Shown here: positions 29,137 to 37,839 of the stretch, in pieces
Layout of the letters: every line of letters begins with the position of its first letter
How positions within the stretch are numbered: the first letter of the stretch is position 1
Origin: an uncultured Bacteroidales bacterium
Lineage (GTDB): Bacteria; Bacteroidota; Bacteroidia; Bacteroidales; Paludibacteraceae
Assembly: GCA_902780495.1 (NCBI GenBank)
Contig: CACZFM010000011.1
Span: forward strand, 1-64,000
Direction of reading: 5' to 3'
DNA length: 64,000 nt
The notes under the pieces: model-generated
What the model was told of the DNA's origin: nothing
What the model saw: only the letters and a program-made list of their open reading frames with translations
Databases searched by the model: none
Made by a program: the position numbers and the translations under genes

Positions 29137-32100
29137 ATGAGACTAAAACATTTTGTTTCGGTTTTAATGATGCTCCTCGCCATGAGCATCGGAAATGTAT
29201 GGGCAGACAATGTAACATACACATGGAATCTGGCGAATGGAGACCTTGGCGCGAATGGAAATCCAGCAACTTCTGTTACTAAAGGATCCCCGGAAATTAC
29301 ATGGTCAACAGATTTTACATGGGGTGGGAGCACCAAATATCTAGGTAATGATAACAATAAAGGTGTCCAAATTGGAGCTGCAACTAAAAGCAGCGTAGTG
29401 AAGAATTGTACATCGCTCGTCTTGTCTACATCAGGGATAACTGGTACCATTACAAACATCACAGTCAATGGGTGCCATGCAAGTAGTGGAGGTGCTTCGA
29501 TTATTATCAAAGTGGGAGGTACAACGGTTAAATCATCAACAAATTTTACCACCACGAACGACAACTATTCTACTGGTAATATTACTGCAACAGGTGGTAT
29601 AGAAATCACCATTAGCAATTCTGCCGAAAAGGCTTTCTACCTCAAATCTATAAGTGTCTCGTATACTACTGGTGGCCAACAACAACAAACACCGTCCCTT
29701 TCTTGGAATCCAACCTCTTGGAACTTTGAGACTGTTACAACAACTGCAAGCGCATCGAAGACATTTAGCCTTACCGGTTCGAACTTGACAGCCGGTACAC
29801 TGACAATTTCAGCACCTAGCGGATATTCGGTAGATCCTACCAGCGTTAATGTTTCTGCAGGGACATTGTCTAGCACTAACGTGACAGTTACAAAGAATAC
29901 AACCACCGCTGGTACATATAATGGCAACCTCAGCGTATACGGTGGCGGTGTGACTGAAGCAAATAAGGTGAACGCTGCATTGACTATGGTTGTTGCTCCT
30001 CCTGTAGCAGTTACCAGCGTATCTGTAAAGGAATCAACTTCTATTGAGGTTGGTGCGACCGAGACATTGAGTGCAACTGTTGGGCCGGACAACGCTTCGG
30101 ATAAGGCGGTTACATGGAGCTCGGATGACGAGACTTTTGCAACGGTTGACCAAAACGGTAAAGTAACGGGTGTAGCAATTGGATCGACAACCATTAAGGC
30201 TACGGCTCATGACGGAAGTGGTGTTTATGGAAGTTGCACTGTAACGGTAACAGCTGCAAAGCCGAAGATTATTATTGATGGAGTGCCCTTAACAGGTACA
30301 GCAACAACCGAGGCATCAACCAAGAAGTATGGAAATGCAGATGAGGATTCGATTGATGTCGTTCTGAGTAATGGCGCAAAACAACAAGCGGTACCGGCTA
30401 ATACGTCAAATTCTTTTACAGGAACAACTGATGGTAAAGCGATTTTAATTGGTAAGCAAGGTACGTATATTTATAACTCAACTCCGTTACCTGGAGATAT
30501 GAAGAAGTTTGAGTTGTACGCAAACGGAGGTGCTTCTGCAAAAGTTGAAGTTTCTGTTACATTCAGTAGGTTCCCGCTGACTGAAGCTGCAGAGGAAGGC
30601 GACACTCTCTATACCGCTCTCTTGTCTACATTGGACCATGTTTATGATTGCTCTACAAAGATTCCTACAGGAGCAAGATATTTCTACTACAAGGTAACAA
30701 ACGCGTATAACTCACAAGTTCAGTTCCGTATTACGTACGAGCCGCCCGTAAAATCTGCTGTTACGTATAGTGCTACACCGGCGCAAGGTTCAGTAGTCGT
30801 CAAGAAAGGTAATACGGCTATTGGTAATGGCGATGAGTTGATTGCAGAAGGAACGATTCTTACCGTAGAGGCTACACCGAATACTCAAAATCACTATATC
30901 GGTGGAACTATCACGGTTAAGAACGCAAATAATGAGGATGTAACGGCTTCCGTTCTGAACGGCACAACACTGACGATGCCTGCTTACGCTATCACCGTTA
31001 CGGCTTCCTTCACTCCCACCTTTGCTATCACCGCAAATCCGAATATCGAGGGTGGTTCGGTTAGCTGGACAGATGGAACAACTGACAATGTCGCTTATGC
31101 GGCACAAGGCGCTCACATTACTCCTTCGGCTATGCCTGACGGCGCACACCAGAATCCTGTGCTCTCCATTTATACCAATACTGATGAGCCTACTTACATC
31201 AGTTTGGAAGAGAATCAAGACTATTTCTTGATGCCGGCACAGCCTGTAGTCATCTCGGCCACATTCGAGAATATCCCTTGCTCTCAACTGGATGATGCAA
31301 CCAATATAGAGGTCACAGGCAAAGAATATCCTTACGATGCAGTGACCTTGACTTGGGATGCAGTGACCAATGCGGATTACTATGTTGTAGAAATCGGAAG
31401 TGGTAACAATATAAACACTTCGGATCACCTTACAGAAACCACATTTACCGTTCCAACCAATTGGGGCTTAGATGCCGGTACGCAGTACGAATATCGTATT
31501 TATGCCTATTCGAACACTCCTGCATCTTATTGCTACAGCATGGTTAACGGCTTCTTTAGCACAGAGGCACTGCCGGTTGTTTATATGCGCCTTAGCGAAA
31601 ACGGACATTTTACAACTTTGCAAGGATACAATCTGGGCGACAAAGTTGACGAATTGCCTGGTGCCACTCCCGGTGTTGCTTGCTCCGGTGTAGTATTTAT
31701 GGGATGGGACACTGACAAGGATTGTACATCCGCTCCTGCCTATAAAGAGGGTGATGAATATATAATCAACACCAATGCTGCCCGCCTCTACGCAGACACA
31801 TTGTATGCCGTATATGCAACGGAATCTCCCGTTACCACGGTTTCAACAACAATGAATGATTTCATTGATGCAAATAATTTGTCAGTAAGTACTACCTCTG
31901 ATAAGCACTATTATACCACGCTTAATTTGGACGACTATCTTACCCTTTCTACAACAGGTGACAACGATTGTGGTAGTTTCTGGGGAACAACAACGCACGA
32001 CTGGCGTTTGTATCAAGCGAAAGGCGGAGATGCTAAAGTGACACTCAGCAACAATAACTATTCGTTAAAGAGTGTGAAGTTTACGTTTGGTAATAGTAAT

Positions 32101-34719
32101 AATGGTGTTCTTTTGGATGGAACAACGGCTTTGACCTCCGGCACAGCAGTAGATGCAAGCGGAACGTCAAAAACGTACACCGTAGGTAACAGCGGTAATG
32201 CCACCAATGGCCAGATTAGGATCACAGCTGTTGAGGTGAAATACTACACTTCTGCTCCTTATAGCGGATATACCACTTCTTGCATCAATGCACCGGAAGC
32301 AGAGACTGATTCTTTGCAGGTAAGAGAAGGGGCAGACGCTGTAGCCAATGGCTTGATTACAGTAACCTACAACGATTATGTGAACCTGGACGATGTTTCT
32401 GTTGCCATCTTCAACGATGCCAATTGCACAGAGTCATTTGATGGTAACTGGCTGACCGCTACGCAGAATGCTAACCACAACATTGCTTATACGCTCACAG
32501 CAACCAATCTGTATGTTGCACGTACTGCGTACATCAAGTTGACGGCTCGTGAAACGAATAATGCTGTGGATCCTGCAGTAGTGATTATACCTGTTACACA
32601 GGCTGCCAAACCGGCTGTATTTGAAAGCATTGAAGAACTGGTTGCCGCTGACCTCGCCACCAACACAGATGTCACCGTTACTCTCACGGATGTAGCGATT
32701 GAGAATATCTACTATTGGCCGGATAACACTTCGGAAGAAAACAGAAAAGGTGTCATTCTCAATATACAAAAGGCAGGACAGTATGTCAAGATTTATTACA
32801 ACGCCCAAGTTTCTACAGAATGGGTTGCTGGTGGTAAATTGTCTGGAACACTGACAAATTGCCCTTGGAAGACCTATAGTGGTGCATGGCAATTGGCACC
32901 GAAGTTCGGATGGGCTTGGAGTGAATTGACCTACACCGAACCGGCTACAGCTTCAGCCGTTGAAGTTACAGGGTTCGATGGTCAGACTGAATATATTGAC
33001 GGACAGGCATTCAATACCAATGGTCTGCACGCAAGAGTTACTTATACCGACCAGTCGTATGATGATGATCCTGTAGGCGTTACCTATGAAGTGACTCCCG
33101 CAACGCTCACGCAAGGACAGACTTCTGTCACTGTGGTTGCTACCTACAACAACATCCCAAGTGAAGAATATGTAGTTAACGGTCTGACCGTAACGGCTGT
33201 TCCTAACAAGACAGTTGCACAGTTCATCGCTGCCGAAGGCACACGTTGCTACTTGGAGGGTGTTGTAAGTAATTACTCTAACAAAACGAAAGGCTATTTC
33301 AACTTGACAGACGCGACGGGTACGATTTATATCTACGGATGTACTTCTCCGAGTTCGTTTGATGCAGGCGATAAGGTAAAAGTGCTTGCTGAAGTATATG
33401 AGTATTACCAAACAACGCACGAGGCAAAGAACGTACAATATGTTTCCAAAGTTCCTGCTGCTACCATCACTATCGCTAACAAGATAATGGAGGAAGGTGA
33501 CGAACCTTGGACCATTGAGGCAACCACCGATCCTGAAGGTGCTGCATCTCATCTCTCCTACAGCATCAAGGCTGGTAGCGATGACTGCATCACACTCAGT
33601 GAGGGCGTTGTAACGGCAACGGCTCAAGGTACTGCCACCATTATCGCCTCTGTTCAAGATGGCGACGATTATATGGCCAACTCCGTTGAGTTCACCGTAA
33701 CCGTCAATCCCGCAGCCGGTCATACCAACGTAGTTATCTATGCTTATTATGGCGGACATTATTATGCGTTGACAAATGCGGTTGAGGCACTTGAGTTCAC
33801 TGTGAATAACAATAAGATTATCGTCCACAATGATGCGGAAAAAGATGCCATCATTTGGGATCACGCTGTACGTGGTACAGAACATACGTTCTACAATGCT
33901 GCAAGCGGCAAATACCTGAAAGGTAGTACTTCTACAACACTTACGGCTTCTACTGGTGCAACGGGTGACCATTATATATGGCAAGAGTATGCCAACGGTG
34001 CCTATCTGACAACAACTGCAACTGCACAAACCGTTCGCACTATCCTCTATAGGAATGGTTACGGATTCAAGAACTATGATGTCAACAATGCAGGCGCATC
34101 TGGCTATGCTAATCCGGGTATCACAACCGCCGAAGTCGTTGTTGACGAACAAGTCGTTCGTAACGGCCTCACTCCTGGCAAGTATGGTACTATCTGCCTT
34201 GAGAAGAACGTAGTTAGCTTCACCGGTGCTACGATGTATAGTATTGACAGCAAAGCTTCCGATCTCAGCTACATTACGCTCGAAGAAGAAACTGGCGCTC
34301 TCGAAGCCGGACGTCCGTACATCTTCTTGGCTACTGGCAGCGAGATTAAAGTACAATACGGCAACCAAACAGCTGCTACCGCTGGTGATTACAACGGCCT
34401 CGTTGGATCGTTCACAAGAGAACAACTTGCTGAGGGTATGTACATCATCCAGAACAACAAGTTCTATCGTACAGGTGCTGACAACTATGTAGGTGCACAC
34501 AAGGCTTACATCAACATGGGCGGCGTTCCAGAAGAGGGTGAAACCGCTCATGTTCCTGGCCGCCGTTATGTAACCATGCAGATTGGCGATGTACAGACTC
34601 CGACCGCATTGGATGAGGTTACCGTTAACCAAGAGAACGCTAAGTTCATCCTCAACGGACAACTCTACATCCTACGTGATGGTAAGCTGTATAACGCACA
34701 AGGACAACTGGTAAAATAA
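29137..34719 (+). CDS. Giant secreted multidomain surface protein (1860 aa)
   Basis: Signal peptide at 1-23 (MRLKHFVSVLMMLLAMSIGN, then VWA). In order: an N-terminal sandwich (25-175), a BACON-like Ig domain (about 185-285), BIG2 (SVSVKESTSIEVGATETLSA, 290-372), several bacterial repeat domains (about 545-710), a fibronectin type III domain (about 715-800), further beta domains, an Ig-like domain (1270-1360), an OB-fold module (RCYLEGVVSNYSNKTKGYFN, about 1365-1445), BIG2-like sequence, and the shared C-terminal module (GLTPGKYGTICL, GRPYIFLA, KAYINMGG, VPGRRYVTM). It ends LNGQLYILRDGKLYNAQGQL. No TAnnTTTG promoter lies directly upstream, so read-through from the ORF6N gene is possible. Confidence 0.75.
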   Translation: MRLKHFVSVLMMLLAMSIGNVWADNVTYTWNLANGDLGANGNPATSVTKGSPEITWSTDFTWGGSTKYLGNDNNKGVQIGAATKSSVVKNCTSLVLSTSGITGTITNITVNGCHASSGGASIIIKVGGTTVKSSTNFTTTNDNYSTGNITATGGIEITISNSAEKAFYLKSISVSYTTGGQQQQTPSLSWNPTSWNFETVTTTASASKTFSLTGSNLTAGTLTISAPSGYSVDPTSVNVSAGTLSSTNVTVTKNTTTAGTYNGNLSVYGGGVTEANKVNAALTMVVAPPVAVTSVSVKESTSIEVGATETLSATVGPDNASDKAVTWSSDDETFATVDQNGKVTGVAIGSTTIKATAHDGSGVYGSCTVTVTAAKPKIIIDGVPLTGTATTEASTKKYGNADEDSIDVVLSNGAKQQAVPANTSNSFTGTTDGKAILIGKQGTYIYNSTPLPGDMKKFELYANGGASAKVEVSVTFSRFPLTEAAEEGDTLYTALLSTLDHVYDCSTKIPTGARYFYYKVTNAYNSQVQFRITYEPPVKSAVTYSATPAQGSVVVKKGNTAIGNGDELIAEGTILTVEATPNTQNHYIGGTITVKNANNEDVTASVLNGTTLTMPAYAITVTASFTPTFAITANPNIEGGSVSWTDGTTDNVAYAAQGAHITPSAMPDGAHQNPVLSIYTNTDEPTYISLEENQDYFLMPAQPVVISATFENIPCSQLDDATNIEVTGKEYPYDAVTLTWDAVTNADYYVVEIGSGNNINTSDHLTETTFTVPTNWGLDAGTQYEYRIYAYSNTPASYCYSMVNGFFSTEALPVVYMRLSENGHFTTLQGYNLGDKVDELPGATPGVACSGVVFMGWDTDKDCTSAPAYKEGDEYIINTNAARLYADTLYAVYATESPVTTVSTTMNDFIDANNLSVSTTSDKHYYTTLNLDDYLTLSTTGDNDCGSFWGTTTHDWRLYQAKGGDAKVTLSNNNYSLKSVKFTFGNSNNGVLLDGTTALTSGTAVDASGTSKTYTVGNSGNATNGQIRITAVEVKYYTSAPYSGYTTSCINAPEAETDSLQVREGADAVANGLITVTYNDYVNLDDVSVAIFNDANCTESFDGNWLTATQNANHNIAYTLTATNLYVARTAYIKLTARETNNAVDPAVVIIPVTQAAKPAVFESIEELVAADLATNTDVTVTLTDVAIENIYYWPDNTSEENRKGVILNIQKAGQYVKIYYNAQVSTEWVAGGKLSGTLTNCPWKTYSGAWQLAPKFGWAWSELTYTEPATASAVEVTGFDGQTEYIDGQAFNTNGLHARVTYTDQSYDDDPVGVTYEVTPATLTQGQTSVTVVATYNNIPSEEYVVNGLTVTAVPNKTVAQFIAAEGTRCYLEGVVSNYSNKTKGYFNLTDATGTIYIYGCTSPSSFDAGDKVKVLAEVYEYYQTTHEAKNVQYVSKVPAATITIANKIMEEGDEPWTIEATTDPEGAASHLSYSIKAGSDDCITLSEGVVTATAQGTATIIASVQDGDDYMANSVEFTVTVNPAAGHTNVVIYAYYGGHYYALTNAVEALEFTVNNNKIIVHNDAEKDAIIWDHAVRGTEHTFYNAASGKYLKGSTSTTLTASTGATGDHYIWQEYANGAYLTTTATAQTVRTILYRNGYGFKNYDVNNAGASGYANPGITTAEVVVDEQVVRNGLTPGKYGTICLEKNVVSFTGATMYSIDSKASDLSYITLEEETGALEAGRPYIFLATGSEIKVQYGNQTAATAGDYNGLVGSFTREQLAEGMYIIQNNKFYRTGADNYVGAHKAYINMGGVPEEGETAHVPGRRYVTMQIGDVQTPTALDEVTVNQENAKFILNGQLYILRDGKLYNAQGQLVK

Positions 34720-34735
34720 AGTTTTTTCAACAAAA

Positions 34736-34774
34736 GTACGACAATTGTTTGCACAATTCAAATAATTGTCGTAC
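34736..34774. repeat. Inverted repeat overlapping the promoter of companion peptide 2
   Basis: GTACGACAATT (34736-34746) and its exact reverse complement AATTGTCGTAC (34764-34774), separated by 17 nt. The right arm contains the first bases of the -7 box and the spacer contains the TTTG of the -33 box. This arrangement suits an operator; a terminator for the giant gene is the alternative. Confidence 0.75.
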
Positions 34775-34779
34775 CTTTG
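34748..34779 (+). promoter_or_regulatory. Promoter of companion peptide 2
   Basis: TTTG 34748-34751, 20 nt, TACCTTTG 34772-34779. It starts a transcript about 20 nt before the ATG at 34807, so this peptide can be made independently of the 5.6-kb gene upstream. Confidence 0.8.
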
Positions 34780-34806
34780 CACCCGATTTGAAAAACCATA
34801 ATGATT

Positions 34807-34965
34807 ATGAAAAAGCAATATTATCAAATGCCCCTGACGGAGATACTCTCTCTGAATGGCGAATTGATGCAATCAATGCAAGCGGGTAGCGATGCTACTC
34901 CGGGTTCAGAAGGCGATGCACCTGCACGCCGCTTCTCTCCCACACCGGGATTGGGCACCAACTAA
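34807..34965 (+). CDS. Small MKKxYxxP companion protein, copy 2 (52 aa)
   Basis: Starts MKKQYYQMPLTEIL; an in-frame ATG 6 nt earlier is possible, but relatives start with MKK. It has a short hydrophobic part, then AGSDATPGSEGDAPARR and the end FSPTPGLGTN. It shares DAPAR with copy 4 and PTPG with copy 1. It has its own promoter inside a perfect inverted repeat. Function unknown. Confidence 0.75.
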   Translation: MKKQYYQMPLTEILSLNGELMQSMQAGSDATPGSEGDAPARRFSPTPGLGTN

Positions 34966-34992
34966 TGACAACGAAGCAACAGCTTCTCTCAC

Positions 34993-35013
34993 ATGGCCGG
35001 CACGCCCGGCCAT
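34993..35013 (+). terminator. GC-rich hairpin after companion peptide 2
   Basis: ATGGCCGG and CCGGCCAT form a perfect 8-bp stem with a CACGC loop, 27 nt after the stop of the peptide gene. No T-run follows, so termination is probable but not certain. Confidence 0.6.
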
Positions 35014-35098
35014 AACTCCTGACAAAGCCGGTCTGCCCCGCAGCCCGACTTTGTCTCTCCAAACAACTAACCTTGAATCGCTAACAACGTACAATATC

Positions 35099-35397
35099 AT
35101 GCCTAAAATCTTTGAGTATTTCGGATTTAATTCTTCTTCTATTCAATGGAGCACGAACCTATTCATGTGCATGTACTCAAAAGTGGAGTAGAGGCCGTAT
35201 TTGATTTGATTATAGAAGATGGAGAATTGAAAGATATAGTTTATCGGCAGGGAAAAACGGCGCCGATGAATGAAAAAGACCGAACTATAGCGGAAGCGTT
35301 TGTGCGGAAGTATTATAGAAATATCATAGAGAAGTGGATTAACTTCTTTGTATATAAGAAACGGATTCGTTCAACTAAGATATCGAAGAAACTATGA
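35099..35397 (+). pseudogene. DUF4160 protein gene with a frameshift near its start
   Basis: ATG 35099 begins MPKIFEYFGF, the typical DUF4160 start. The rest (FFFYSMEHEPIHVHV, FDLIIEDGEL, AEAFVRKYYRNIIEKWINFF) continues in another frame, with the switch at about 35124-35132. A missing single base would explain it. From ATG 35146 the second frame alone could give 83 aa lacking the conserved N-terminus. DUF4160 and DUF2442 genes pair as toxin-antitoxin-like modules. Confidence 0.75.
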
Positions 35398-35636
35398 ATA
35401 TCATTGCTGCCAAATATGTCACCCCCTTGAGTGTGGAATTGCATTTTAGCGATGGAACAACACAAGTCGTGAATGTCGGGGCTTTCATAACAAAGCATCC
35501 GCATCCGCAATATAATAAATATTTGGACGAGAAAAAGTTCAAACAGTTCCAGTTGGAGCAGGGGAATATTGTATGGGGAAAGAATTGGGATTTGATGTTT
35601 CCGCTTGAAAAACTGCACGCCGGTTATTGCGAATAG
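35394..35636 (+). CDS. DUF2442 protein
   Basis: 80 aa with the DUF2442 pattern (YVTPLSVELHFSDGTTQVVNV, WGKNWDLMFPLEKLH). Its ATG overlaps the DUF4160 stop by 4 nt (ATGA), so the two are one operon. Probably the second member of a toxin-antitoxin-like pair; biochemical activity unknown. Repeat array 4 starts 9 nt after its stop. Confidence 0.85.
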   Translation: MNIIAAKYVTPLSVELHFSDGTTQVVNVGAFITKHPHPQYNKYLDEKKFKQFQLEQGNIVWGKNWDLMFPLEKLHAGYCE

Positions 35637-35645
35637 TCGTTTCAT

Positions 35646-35725
35646 CCTTAACTCTTTAACTCCTTAACTCTTTAATTCTTTAACTCTTTAACTCTTTAAT
35701 TCTTTAACTCCTTAACTCTTTAACT
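35646..35725. repeat. 8-nt tandem repeat array 4 (10 units)
   Basis: Ten units of CTTTAACT, CCTTAACT and CTTTAATT. The acyltransferase gene on the minus strand ends inside it: its last codons and TAA (35706-35704) are repeat sequence. Confidence 0.95.
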
Positions 35726-36708
35726 CGATACAGATACTCCTGTACAAAAGTCTGGAACGGCAGCAGCGTGAAGAACGAAAGCAGATACCACGTCAGTTGA
35801 ACAACAAACCGTAGCGAGTTGTGAAACGCTCGGTCTTCCACGCGGCGGCAAATAAGCCATGCGGACAACCATATCGGAAGCGTCACCACCGCCGAAACGG
35901 CAAACAAAGGTGCGCCAAGCACCAGGAACAGCCATCTGCCCGCCGCGGACATCCGTTTCGACGCAAGACTACGGAACGGCTCCGGAGGATTGGCACGCAG
36001 GGCGAGCAAACGCTTCTCGTAATCCGCATCGTCCGGCACCCACAAAATGAGGCTTCGCATACGTTCGGTCAAGGTCTCGCGCAGAGACAGCATCAGTTGC
36101 GGACGGTCCATCTCGGGATGAGAGGCAGCAAACGCTGTCACGTTGATAGCCTGACCGATATTCACCGTCAGCGTGTCCCATAGATGAAAAAAGTCACCGT
36201 ATTCCAATCCTACGGGTACTATATAAACGGGTTTCTCTTTCCCGAAAGCCTCATTCGCATTAAGCGCGATGCGGAAAACGCCCTTTGAGAGTGGCAGCAG
36301 CGAATGCATCGGACGATGGGTGGCTTCGGGCATAATGACAAACGGAACGCCGTCACGTAGAGTGGCTACTGCCCGATGAATAGTCTCATCGTTGCGCCGC
36401 ACCTCATCCCAACCGTCACGGCTGCGACGGATAGGCATCATCTTCAATCTGCGCAGTATGCCGGCTGTGCGGGGATTACGGAAAATGTCGGCACGTGCCA
36501 CAAACACCTTCGGCGTTTCGTCAATGCTCAGCACGGCCAAAGCATCGCACAGAGCGTTCGTGTGGTTGGGAGCATAAATAACGGCACCATCCGTCGGGAT
36601 GTTCTCCCGCCCTAAAACAGTGAAACGGCGGTAGGAGATACGGAAAACGCTGCATACCAATCGATGCAGAGCGTTATAAAAACGGTCATTGTCTTGTATT
36701 GCTGCCAT
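35704..36708 (-). CDS. PlsC-type acyltransferase
   Basis: 334 aa from ATG 36708. A far longer open frame to 37704 is rejected because it is antisense to the YitT gene and contains this gene's promoter. The catalytic motif is NHTNALCD (48-55, HX4D) and the second block is MPEATHRP (126-133). Two C-terminal membrane segments (about 265-290 and 310-325) follow. It probably transfers acyl groups to a lysophospholipid or lipid precursor at the inner membrane. The end KELRS is encoded by repeat array 4. Confidence 0.88.
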   Translation of the reverse strand: MAAIQDNDRFYNALHRLVCSVFRISYRRFTVLGRENIPTDGAVIYAPNHTNALCDALAVLSIDETPKVFVARADIFRNPRTAGILRRLKMMPIRRSRDGWDEVRRNDETIHRAVATLRDGVPFVIMPEATHRPMHSLLPLSKGVFRIALNANEAFGKEKPVYIVPVGLEYGDFFHLWDTLTVNIGQAINVTAFAASHPEMDRPQLMLSLRETLTERMRSLILWVPDDADYEKRLLALRANPPEPFRSLASKRMSAAGRWLFLVLGAPLFAVSAVVTLPIWLSAWLICRRVEDRAFHNSLRFVVQLTWYLLSFFTLLPFQTFVQEYLYRVKELRS

Positions 36709-36738
36709 CGGGTGTGCCGGAATTGACAATTCACGCTG

Positions 36739-36770
36739 CAAAAGTACAAAATAATTTGCATATATCCAAA
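36739..36770 (-). promoter_or_regulatory. Promoter of the acyltransferase gene
   Basis: Minus strand TTTG at 36770-36767 and TACTTTTG at 36746-36739, spaced 20 nt. It interleaves with the plus-strand promoter 36755-36786. Confidence 0.82.
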
Positions 36771-36786
36771 AAAAGCAGTACTTTTG
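36755..36786 (+). promoter_or_regulatory. Promoter of the YitT-family gene
   Basis: TTTG 36755-36758, 20 nt, TACTTTTG 36779-36786. Its -33 box lies within the spacer of the divergent promoter, so the two cannot be occupied at once. Confidence 0.82.
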
Positions 36787-36837
36787 TGCCCTGAAACAAT
36801 AAAAAAACAAGAATAAATAGTTTAACAGACCTCTATT

Positions 36838-37818
36838 ATGTTTGGAATAGCCCAACCTCTCCCGCACGCGCAACTTAACCGCCGCCAGTTTATCGCAACG
36901 GTTATCACGGAGTATGTCATGATTTTTCTGGCTCTTTGTCCCTTTGCGCTGATGGTGAATTGGATTTTCATCCCTCACAATGTGGTGGGTGGAGGTCTTA
37001 CGGGTATCTGTTCTATCCTTTATTATGTCACCCGTGGCGATTTCCCGTCTCTCTTTCCTGCAACGGGCGGTGCCATCCCTATCTGGCTGAGTACATTGGT
37101 CATCAACGGCATTCTCTTGCTGCTTGCTGCTATCTTGGTCAATTGGCGCTTTTGCATCCGCACGCTCTTCGGGGCTTGTGCTCTCGCTTTCTGGTATAGG
37201 CTTATCCCTATCCGTGAGACGCCGCTTATCGAAGACCCCCTCTTGGCATGTATCGTGGGCGGAGCACTCTTCGGAGTCTTTCTCGGCGTGGTGATGCTGA
37301 ACAACGGTTCGTCCGGCGGCACCGATATAGTGGCAATGATTGTCAATCACTATCGCGATATCTCTCTGGGGAAAGTGATGGTCGTTTGCGACGTACTGAT
37401 TATCCTTAGCGCCTATTTCCTGCCTATTCCTGATAACGTGCAGTTGTTGCCTGACCAAGTGTCCGATTACCGTTTGAAGCGTATCCTCTGCGGCCTCTGT
37501 ATGACCTTGTGCTATACGGCTTCGCTCGACTGGTTCATGCAGCGTATGAATCAGTCTGTGCAGTTCTTCATTTTCTCTCGCAAGTCGGATGAGATAGCAT
37601 CTGCCATCTCTGCCAATGTCAATCGTGGCATCACCTTGCTGGATGGAATGGGATGGTACAGCAAACAGCCTATTTCGGTTGTCACTGTCTTGGCACGGAA
37701 ACATGAAAGCACCCTCATCTTACGGATTATCCGTCAAGTCGACTCGGATGCTTTCGTCAGTTACGCCAATGTAAGCGGCGTGTTTGGTAAAGGCTTTGAG
37801 GTCATCAAGGCCAAGTAA
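36838..37818 (+). CDS. YitT-family membrane protein (DUF161/DUF2179)
   Basis: 326 aa. Five to six membrane segments (about 20-215) with the family motifs NVVGGGLTGI and NNGSSGGTDIVAM, then a cytosolic DUF2179 domain (about 240-326; GITLLDGMGWYSKQPISVV). The transported molecule is unknown. It converges on the bat operon with only 21 nt between stops. Confidence 0.92.
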   Translation: MFGIAQPLPHAQLNRRQFIATVITEYVMIFLALCPFALMVNWIFIPHNVVGGGLTGICSILYYVTRGDFPSLFPATGGAIPIWLSTLVINGILLLLAAILVNWRFCIRTLFGACALAFWYRLIPIRETPLIEDPLLACIVGGALFGVFLGVVMLNNGSSGGTDIVAMIVNHYRDISLGKVMVVCDVLIILSAYFLPIPDNVQLLPDQVSDYRLKRILCGLCMTLCYTASLDWFMQRMNQSVQFFIFSRKSDEIASAISANVNRGITLLDGMGWYSKQPISVVTVLARKHESTLILRIIRQVDSDAFVSYANVSGVFGKGFEVIKAK

Positions 37819-37839
37819 CACTCAGCCGTTTGCCTCTCG

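Noticed and set aside
32953..34662. 569-codon minus-strand frame
   Set aside because: Shadow of the 1860-aa secreted protein; Ser/Cys/Ile-rich without recognisable domains.
36709..37704. 332-codon N-terminal extension of the acyltransferase frame
   Set aside because: It is antisense to the YitT gene, and the acyltransferase promoter (36739-36770) lies inside it.
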